Origin: JAGTVG01 sp964389805
GTDB lineage: Bacteria > Bacteroidota > Bacteroidia > Cytophagales > Cyclobacteriaceae
Length of the DNA: 11,706 nucleotides
Reading direction: 5' to 3'
Assembly: GCA_964389805.1 (NCBI GenBank)
Contig: CAYMFU010000336.1
Location: 1-11,706 of the forward strand
The notes beneath the pieces were generated by a model, which was given only the letters and a program-made list of their open reading frames with translations, was not told the origin of the DNA and did not search any database. A program made the position numbers and the translations under genes. This document shows, piece by piece, positions 7,801 through 11,706 of the stretch (positions within the stretch are counted from its first letter, which is position 1; each line of letters begins with the position of its first letter).

Positions 7801-8220
7801 TAATGACCTTTTATTAATGACCTTTTCAGCCAGGGCTTCAGGATAGGTTACAATTAATTCTCCTTTTACATCTTTATGATTGATCCTGTTCAATATCTCA
7901 GCTCTAAAAAGCACATTTGCATTTTCAATCTCATGAATATCGTATGGTCTTTTAAAGGATTCAGGAAAAAGAAAAATTTCCCGTGCAGGTAGTAGGCTCT
8001 GAAGATCGTTTTGAAAATAGGCTGCCTCTTCCTTATCATGAAGAATAAAAAGATCATTCTGATGGTTTATCTGGTGCATGGAAGAAGCAATAACGGCATC
8101 GAGACTTCCATTAATACCTTTTAGATAAATATTTTGCTTATCGTTCGGTTTTATAAGCTCCGCAACCGACTGAATATAGCTGTCTTTTATATACGATTGA
8201 ATAAATTCCTTATGTGTCAA
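4864..8220 (-). CDS. mfd: Transcription-repair coupling factor Mfd
   Basis: The 1118-residue protein is a full-length Mfd. It pushes stalled RNA polymerase off damaged DNA and recruits UvrA for nucleotide excision repair. The N-terminal UvrB-like part contains YEAGQFSMRGGIIDIFS (174-190). An RNA-polymerase-interacting CarD-like segment (about 434-495) contains GDYVTHIDYGIGRFVGLD. The RecG-like translocase follows, with FEDTPDQARS (559-568), Walker A GDVGFGKTE (588-596), DEEQ (689-692), TATPIPRT (715-722) and QMRGRVGRS (858-866). The AMRDLDIRGAGNLLGGEQSG stretch (906-925) and a C-terminal TRCF domain complete it. The start is TTG at 8220: no ATG lies between it and the in-frame upstream stop, and the next ATG (codon 48) would remove conserved sequence. 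GGAAAAG lies 8-14 bases ahead of the TTG. It precedes gldJ on the same strand with a 238-base gap, so it is probably a separate unit. Identity is certain. Confidence 0.98.
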   Translation of the reverse strand: MTHKEFIQSYIKDSYIQSVAELIKPNDKQNIYLKGINGSLDAVIASSMHQINHQNDLFILHDKEEAAYFQNDLQSLLPAREIFLFPESFKRPYDIHEIENANVLFRAEILNRINHKDVKGELIVTYPEALAEKVINKRSLLQNTLTLKTTDVVDIQQFTEQLISFDFEKTDFVYEAGQFSMRGGIIDIFSYAHELPYRIELFGDEVESIRTFNPDSQLSVDYLKEIHLIPNVQTRLQKESMDSFLSFFPRNTKIWIKDYSLTLDIIEKYYDKASSLFDKVVDQSGKIQVVLPPKDLFESARSFADKIRDFSIIEFGNRFYLPKFINVDFSSRSQPSFNKNFELLSQNLLENQDKGYNNIISSDSESQINRLMTIFEEINPNVRFESIPVELRNGFIDDLCKIALYTDHQLFDRFHKYKTKRKYSKSRSITLRELQTLQPGDYVTHIDYGIGRFVGLDKILVNGQEQEALRLIYKDDDLLYVSVQSLHKISKYTGKEGKPPIMSKLGSQEWEIKKRKVKSKVKDIAADLIKLYAHRKAVNGFSFSKDSFLQAELESSFIFEDTPDQARSTNDVKADMIRAYPMDRLVCGDVGFGKTEVAIRAAFKAVCDNKQVAILVPTTILAFQHFRTFNERLKDFPVQIDYISRFRSASSIKKTLERIKQRKTDIVIGTHRLVNKDIKFNDLGLLIIDEEQKFGVGVKERLKELKVNVDTLTLTATPIPRTLHFSLMGARDLSIIGTPPPNRQPVTTEIYTFNEELIRDAISFELRRGGQVFFVHNRIKDIDEIANIVLRLVPEARIAVAHGQMKGDQLERKMLKFIEGEYDILVSTNIIESGLDIPNANTIIINHAHMFGLADLHQMRGRVGRSNKKAFCYLLSPPVSGLTAEARKRLRTLEEFSELGDGFKVAMRDLDIRGAGNLLGGEQSGFINDLGFDTYHKILDEAVNELKESEFKYLFDEDLGEKARLLSEDCIIETDFEMLIPEDYVTNISERLNLYSRLDNIESEESLHNFSTELIDRFGPIPEEVQTLFETVEIRWIAEHLGMEKLTIKNNTLKAQFIDPDNAVFYNSETFGKILNYIKNNSAKCVLKEVKNKPVLVIQGLTNVVHAKNTLQEMHEIF

Positions 8221-8237
8221 AGCGTATAACTTTTCCG

Positions 8238-8245
8238 CAAAAATA
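8238..8245 (-). promoter_or_regulatory. Candidate -7 box for mfd
   Basis: The minus strand reads TATTTTTG, an exact TAnnTTTG, 17 bases upstream of the TTG start of mfd. The -33 half is poor: only GTG, with an 18-base spacer. If used, the leader would be about a dozen bases and would exclude any start upstream of the TTG. In the divergent direction only a weak candidate exists for the gene at 8371 (TTG 8294-8296, then TAGTTTAA at 8317-8324). Confidence 0.3.
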
Positions 8246-8370
8246 TAATCTATATGATGAAATCACCGCGATAAAGAAATTTTCTTTAAATTATTGGAAC
8301 CATTAGTGAAGAAATTTAGTTTAATAATATTACCTAGAATAATTATTTACAATAATATGAGTGAAGAGTA

Positions 8371-9003
8371 ATGGATAAAAGGGAACTGAAGGAAGGAAAA
8401 CATGTATTAAAGGGATTAAAGGAACTTGAGAAAATCCATCCACATAAACTCATTACTTTTCTTTTTTTATTTGGTATTTCTCTGATATACAGCTATCTGC
8501 TTATTTCCGTTACGATCGAATCCATAATTGGAAATGATTCCGGGACTAGCTTACAATTTCCGAAGTTTTATATTGTGGCCTCATTCTTAATAATTGGAGC
8601 CATGTTTATTCCCATAGGACTGATTCAGGCTTTTAAGGCAGAAAACCTTTTTCAGATAAGAAAAAAAGTATTCGGTTTATTTCTTGCCGGTGCAATTTTT
8701 TTGATCTTTCAGGGAATTGGTTGGCTTGAACTTATATTTCAGGGATTCAATTTAAAATCCAATTATGTAGGAACCTATTTATATCTTATTACCGGTTTTC
8801 ATATGGTTACTGTTTTGATAGGAAATGGGGCTATTGCATTCTATTTATACTTAACGCGGAACATATACCATGATGGGGTTGCCAGGTTAATCTATTTTAC
8901 ATCGCCTTATGAAAAAACAAAACTCGAAATCATTCATAATTACTGGGTTTTTGTATGCATATCATGGATTTTTATTGTAACATGGCTGATATTTCTTATT
9001 TAA
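8371..9003 (+). CDS. Cytochrome c oxidase subunit III-like membrane protein
   Basis: The 210-residue protein has a charged cytoplasmic amino end (1-25) and five predicted membrane helices, about 26-48, 66-86, 99-118, 133-161 and 189-210. This is the arrangement of short heme-copper oxidase subunit III proteins. Family traces include HPHKLITFLFLFG, FQGIGW at 113-118, and ITGFHMVTVLIG at 140-151, in the place of the usual SGLHGLHV. The closing helix YWVFVCISWIF aligns with the usual YWHFVD. The second His of the GxHxxHV motif is Thr (T147), and the His and Asp of YWHFVD are Val and Cys, so it is a divergent copy. Subunits I and II are not nearby. A short ATG-AGT-GAA-GAG-TAA frame ends just before the start; the ATG at 8371 follows a GAAGAG that could serve as ribosome site. 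It lies nine bases upstream of the DUF4174 gene. Whether it belongs to an active oxidase is unknown. Confidence 0.75.
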   Translation: MDKRELKEGKHVLKGLKELEKIHPHKLITFLFLFGISLIYSYLLISVTIESIIGNDSGTSLQFPKFYIVASFLIIGAMFIPIGLIQAFKAENLFQIRKKVFGLFLAGAIFLIFQGIGWLELIFQGFNLKSNYVGTYLYLITGFHMVTVLIGNGAIAFYLYLTRNIYHDGVARLIYFTSPYEKTKLEIIHNYWVFVCISWIFIVTWLIFLI

Positions 9004-9012
9004 TGGAATAAA

Positions 9013-9405
9013 ATGATCATTATATTTTTTTATGTCATCGTATTTTTTCAGGACGATCTACCTTTTATTCTATCTACTTATGATCAGAATACAAATGCAG
9101 TAATCATATTCGCACCCGACAATCGCTCTGATCTATACGGACAATCTATTTCCAGATTAACAAAGGATCCCTTTGGTCTGGATAAAAGAAATATTGTGAT
9201 ATTTGAAATATTTACTACTGGAGGATTGGGGCCGGGAGGTGAATCCCTTTCAGAAGAACAGGTCACTTCAATTAGACAACATTACAATATTAATGGTGGG
9301 GAATTCTCGGAGATTTTAGTTACCAAGAATTTTAAAGAGATATACAAATCGGATATCCCGATCGAAATAAAAGAAATTTTCCAGAGTTTTGATCTGGTCG
9401 AGTGA
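9013..9405 (+). CDS. DUF4174 domain protein
   Basis: The 130-residue protein has a short hydrophobic amino end (MIIIFFYVIVFF, 1-12), which could be a weak signal peptide or anchor. The remainder resembles DUF4174. NAVIIFAPDNRSDLYGQ (28-44) is the first strand and helix, KRNIVIFEIF (58-67) the second strand. EQVTSIRQHYNINGGEFSEILV (82-103) is followed by a KNFKEIYKSD turn. DUF4174 proteins have a thioredoxin-like layout without the CxxC, and no cysteine is present here, so no thiol chemistry is expected. It lies nine bases after the subunit III-like gene and is probably co-transcribed. Its TGA abuts the TGA of the opposing TerB-like gene. The function of the family is not established to my knowledge. 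Confidence 0.7.
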   Translation: MIIIFFYVIVFFQDDLPFILSTYDQNTNAVIIFAPDNRSDLYGQSISRLTKDPFGLDKRNIVIFEIFTTGGLGPGGESLSEEQVTSIRQHYNINGGEFSEILVTKNFKEIYKSDIPIEIKEIFQSFDLVE

Positions 9406-9822
9406 TCAGTCGTTATTATAATGCCTGTAAAAGACTTTCTCAATATCATCTACTGATATGATGTGCCTCGGAGTATCAATGGCTTTTTCAATGATTTCAT
9501 TAATAGCTTCTTTCTTAAGCTTCATTTTCAATCCAAGTCTTGTACAAAAGTCCTTTTCTTCAGCAGAAATAATCCGGTCGATACCCATTAAAATAATAAG
9601 TCGATGGTACTGCATCATCAATTGATACATGTTGTCAGGAGAATAAAAATGTACCTTACTACTTTTAGTCCGAACTTCCTTCAGATCTTTACGACTGATT
9701 CCAAGCCTGTCAGCCACTGAATTAATAAAATTGATTTCGTTCAAATTCTCTCTTCCATCAATCCTTGATAATTTAATCAAATCATTCAAATGACTGATCT
9801 TTTCTTCATAAAAATTATCCAT
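9406..9822 (-). CDS. TerB-like (tellurite-resistance-type) helical protein
   Basis: The 138-residue soluble protein appears all-helical and has two TerB-type half repeats. The first is LIKLSRIDGRENLNEINFINSVADRLGIS (D22-G23, E26, E29). The second is LIILMGIDRIISAEEKDFCTRLGL (D82, E88, E89). In TerB such acidic pairs bind metal ions. Stand-alone TerB-like proteins are common and usually have no proven link to tellurite, so resistance should not be assumed. There are no neighbouring ter genes. It is monocistronic, divergent from the YpdA-like gene across a 150-base gap, and its stop touches the stop of the DUF4174 gene. The ATG at 9822 is the natural start. Confidence 0.7.
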   Translation of the reverse strand: MDNFYEEKISHLNDLIKLSRIDGRENLNEINFINSVADRLGISRKDLKEVRTKSSKVHFYSPDNMYQLMMQYHRLIILMGIDRIISAEEKDFCTRLGLKMKLKKEAINEIIEKAIDTPRHIISVDDIEKVFYRHYNND

Positions 9823-9972
9823 CGAAAAATCCTTTAAATTAAAAACAGACTTTAAATAATCGAAGTAATTTTGAAACCTGTTCCTTTGGCTTAAAAATAT
9901 TAATCACACTTTGGATCAATAACGGTTAAAGAAATAAAATATTTAAATAAAGATTAAATAGTTAAACACAAG

Positions 9973-10962
9973 ATGGAAATACTAGATTATGAAATTATTG
10001 TGGTAGGTGCAGGCCCTAATGGATTAGCATGCGCTATAGAAGCTTTAAAAAAAGGTTTAAAGGTCCTGGTAATAGAAAAAGGTACCATAGCGGAATCCAT
10101 CAGACGCTATCCCAAACAGATGACTTTTTTTTCAACAGCCGACAATATCGCGATAGGAGATATACCCTTTACCATTGATAAGCCCAAAGCCACTCGCGAG
10201 GAAGCCTTAAACTATTATCGAAAGGTAGTGGAGTTTTATAATCTTCCTATCCGCCTGTTTTGTTCAGCAGAAAGAATTGAAAAAAAAGATGGCAATTTTC
10301 ATGTCATTACTTCAACCGGTGATACTTATGTAGCCAGATACCTGATATTATCTACTGGATATTTTGATTTTCCCCATAAGCTAAATATCCCAGGGGAAAG
10401 CCTTTCACACGTAAAAAATTATTATGATGAACCCTATCTGTATGTTCATCAAAATGTAACAATTATAGGGGCTGGTAATTCTGCAGTAGAAGCGGCACTC
10501 GACCTTTTTAGACATGGCGTTAATGTTACTATAGTCGCACGGGGAGAAACCATGAAAAAAACGGCTAAGTACTGGTTAATTCCTGATTTATTAAATCGAA
10601 TTAAAGAAGGAAAAATTAAAGCAGTATATCAACATAAGGTAGTTGAAATTAATGAAACACATGTAATAGCCGAAAGTAATGATGGGCAGGAAAGGGTAGA
10701 AATAGAATCCCGTTTTGTTTTCATACTGACCGGATATCTACCGGATGTAAATTTTATGAAAAAATGCGGGATTCAGGTTAAACCGGAATCAAAAGAACCC
10801 ACTTATGATGAAATGACATTCGAGACAAATGTTCAAAATTTATATGTAGCCGGAACGCTTACAGCAGGAGTTCATACTGAAAAGGTATTCATTGAGAATG
10901 GTCGCCTGCATGGTAAAAATATTATAGAAGATATATTAACGAAGGAATCTAAAGATCATTAA
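9973..10962 (+). CDS. ypdA: YpdA-family FAD/NAD(P)-dependent reductase (putative bacillithiol disulfide reductase)
   Basis: The 329-residue flavoprotein follows YpdA from end to end. It has an FAD-binding GAGPNG (12-17) and VIEKGTIAESI (33-43). YPKQMTFFSTAD (46-57), IGDIPF (61-66) and ATREEALNYYRKV (73-85) follow, then STGYFDFP (127-134). A second nucleotide-binding motif GAGNSAVEAAL (166-176) is followed by KYWLIPDLLNRI (199-210). TGYLPD (253-258), ETNVQNLYVAG (284-294) and FIENGRLHG (306-314) close it. In Firmicutes YpdA reduces oxidised bacillithiol with NADPH. The S. aureus enzyme has a conserved Cys14 in GGGPCG; here the equivalent residue is Asn16, and the nearest cysteine is C20. There is no CxxC, as in the rest of the family. 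The ATG at 9973 is the natural start. Its last 14 bases overlap the opposing LEA-type gene. Family is certain; substrate is inferred. Confidence 0.88.
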   Translation: MEILDYEIIVVGAGPNGLACAIEALKKGLKVLVIEKGTIAESIRRYPKQMTFFSTADNIAIGDIPFTIDKPKATREEALNYYRKVVEFYNLPIRLFCSAERIEKKDGNFHVITSTGDTYVARYLILSTGYFDFPHKLNIPGESLSHVKNYYDEPYLYVHQNVTIIGAGNSAVEAALDLFRHGVNVTIVARGETMKKTAKYWLIPDLLNRIKEGKIKAVYQHKVVEINETHVIAESNDGQERVEIESRFVFILTGYLPDVNFMKKCGIQVKPESKEPTYDEMTFETNVQNLYVAGTLTAGVHTEKVFIENGRLHGKNIIEDILTKESKDH

Positions 10963-11419
10963 GATCAAAATCTGTATTTCCGTTCACTGGAACATTTATT
11001 CTGATCCCATAGGCTTTTATTTTAATATTTCCGCGATAGGAAAGAATTTGCTTTCTACCCAGAAGAGCATTAATTGCTGAAGAGATCACGTTTGTATTCA
11101 AGTCAGCCATAGAAAAACTGATTTCCACCGGAACTGTGAAATTCTCTTTTTTTTCAATCTTAAGATTATAATCTTTTGTAAAATTGGTAATCGGCTTATC
11201 ATTCAATAATACATCGATATCGGCGTTTTTTAAGGTAATTCTATAATTATTTGGATTATGAAAATTCACATTTGCCGAAATCGTAACTGAATTGCTGGAC
11301 CGATCTTTGATCTCAATATTATCTACTGAGTCATATACCGGAGCCTCCAGTTTTTTGCAGGAAAAGGCTGCAAATAGGATAATCAAATAGAACAGGCCTG
11401 ATTTGTAGTGTTTGCTCAT
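10949..11419 (-). CDS. LEA14/WHy-type (LEA type 2) lipoprotein
   Basis: The 156-residue protein starts with a signal peptide, a lysine-containing head and a hydrophobic run ending in AAFSC (C21), a lipoprotein site. The mature part is a single beta-rich domain. Its FHNPNNYRITLKNADIDVLLND signature (53-74) is typical of LEA type 2 / water-stress-hypersensitive proteins, and the middle has a TVPVEISF strand. Bacterial members are small surface or periplasmic lipoproteins of uncertain function, sometimes linked to desiccation tolerance. The frame extends upstream to 11503, but that reading overlaps the WG-repeat gene and leaves the signal peptide internal, so I chose the ATG at 11419. It follows that gene by 41 bases on the same strand and is probably co-transcribed with it. 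Its 3' end overlaps the ypdA 3' end by 14 bases. Confidence 0.82.
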   Translation of the reverse strand: MSKHYKSGLFYLIILFAAFSCKKLEAPVYDSVDNIEIKDRSSNSVTISANVNFHNPNNYRITLKNADIDVLLNDKPITNFTKDYNLKIEKKENFTVPVEISFSMADLNTNVISSAINALLGRKQILSYRGNIKIKAYGIRINVPVNGNTDFDLNDL

Positions 11420-11460
11420 AAATTTATATCTATAACCTGCAATAAACCTGCCAGCGCATT

Positions 11461-11706
11461 TTAATATGTTTTGGCTTCCTTTAGATCCATAATGCGCTCC
11501 CATCCAGGTTCTTCAGAGACAAGAAACAATTGTTTATATGGATCAAATATAATCTGATCATATTTAACAGGTATTATAAATACCCCACTGGAACTGAAAA
11601 CCCCAAATTTATTTTTACGTTCCGCAATTACATAACCATTATCAAGGTCTAAAATAGAATCATATTTTGGATAAAACATAATTTCACCCTGATTGTTTAT
11701 AAGTCC
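11461..11706 (-). CDS. WG-repeat protein (partial, N-terminus beyond right edge)
   Basis: The frame is open from the right edge to a TAA at 11461, giving 81 residues. It begins mid-repeat with GLINNQGEI, then YPKYDSI, KFGVFSSSGVFIIPVKYDQI and a closing stretch EEPGWERIMDLKEAKTY. This is the WG-repeat pattern (G-x-hydrophobic-N/D-x-x-G, then P-x-x-Y-D-x-I), with one partial and one complete copy visible. The ATG at 11679 is in the middle of a repeat and is not the true start. WG-repeat proteins are common in Bacteroidota and are thought to mediate protein contacts; a specific role cannot be given. No cysteine or signal is visible in this fragment. Confidence 0.85.
   Translation of the reverse strand, partial: GLINNQGEIMFYPKYDSILDLDNGYVIAERKNKFGVFSSSGVFIIPVKYDQIIFDPYKQLFLVSEEPGWERIMDLKEAKTY

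Noticed and set aside
9406..9822. Tellurite resistance operon
   Set aside because: Only a single TerB-like gene is present, with no terA, terC, terD or terZ neighbours.
11420..11503. 28-residue amino extension of the LEA-type protein
   Set aside because: It overlaps the WG-repeat gene and would bury the signal peptide.
1..11706. CRISPR array, tRNA/rRNA, insertion sequence, prophage, toxin-antitoxin or a new defence system
   Set aside because: No regular repeats, transposase, integrase, RNA gene motif or defence-type domain was seen; the genes are mainly housekeeping and envelope functions.

Overview
The window looks like an ordinary chromosomal stretch from a Bacteroidota bacterium, probably a Cytophagia- or Flavobacteriia-like lineage. 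Supporting signs are the AT-rich composition, a GldJ-type gliding/type IX secretion lipoprotein, a YpdA-type reductase of the kind found in bacillithiol producers, several lipoproteins with short lipoboxes ending in SC, and Bacteroidota-style promoter boxes (TAnnTTTG) instead of sigma-70 -10/-35 hexamers. There are 13 genes, two of them cut by the window ends. No tRNA, rRNA, CRISPR array, insertion sequence or phage gene was seen, and no intergenic gap exceeds 300 bases.

Left part (1-2486, minus strand): a compact operon read right to left. It holds an AhpD-like carboxymuconolactone decarboxylase family protein, a 117-residue protein of unknown function, an exonuclease III/AP endonuclease, then after 49 bases the start of a family-5 extracellular solute-binding lipoprotein that runs off the left edge. 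The first three genes overlap each other by a few bases. A near-ideal Bacteroidota promoter precedes the first gene. Divergent from it is comF (2487-3161, plus), which encodes a phosphoribosyltransferase-like DNA-uptake protein.

Middle part (3162-8220, minus strand): gldJ ends at a clear Rho-independent terminator that faces comF. Upstream of it lies the full-length transcription-repair coupling factor gene mfd, whose only plausible start is TTG.

Right part (8371-11706): a divergent pair of plus-strand genes encodes a five-helix cytochrome-oxidase-subunit-III-like membrane protein and a DUF4174 protein. They meet a minus-strand TerB-like gene end to end at a shared TGATCA. Next comes a plus-strand YpdA-type flavoprotein, convergent with and overlapping by 14 bases a LEA14-type lipoprotein gene. 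That gene lies downstream of a truncated WG-repeat gene.

Functional themes are DNA damage repair (xth, mfd), thiol/redox handling (AhpD-like, YpdA-like, possibly DUF4174), envelope and secretion (gldJ, solute-binding and LEA-type lipoproteins) and DNA uptake (comF). I did not find a convincing undescribed multi-gene system. The most interesting leads are the unknown gene coupled to the AP endonuclease, the reductase that lacks the usual cysteine, and the orphan degenerate subunit III.
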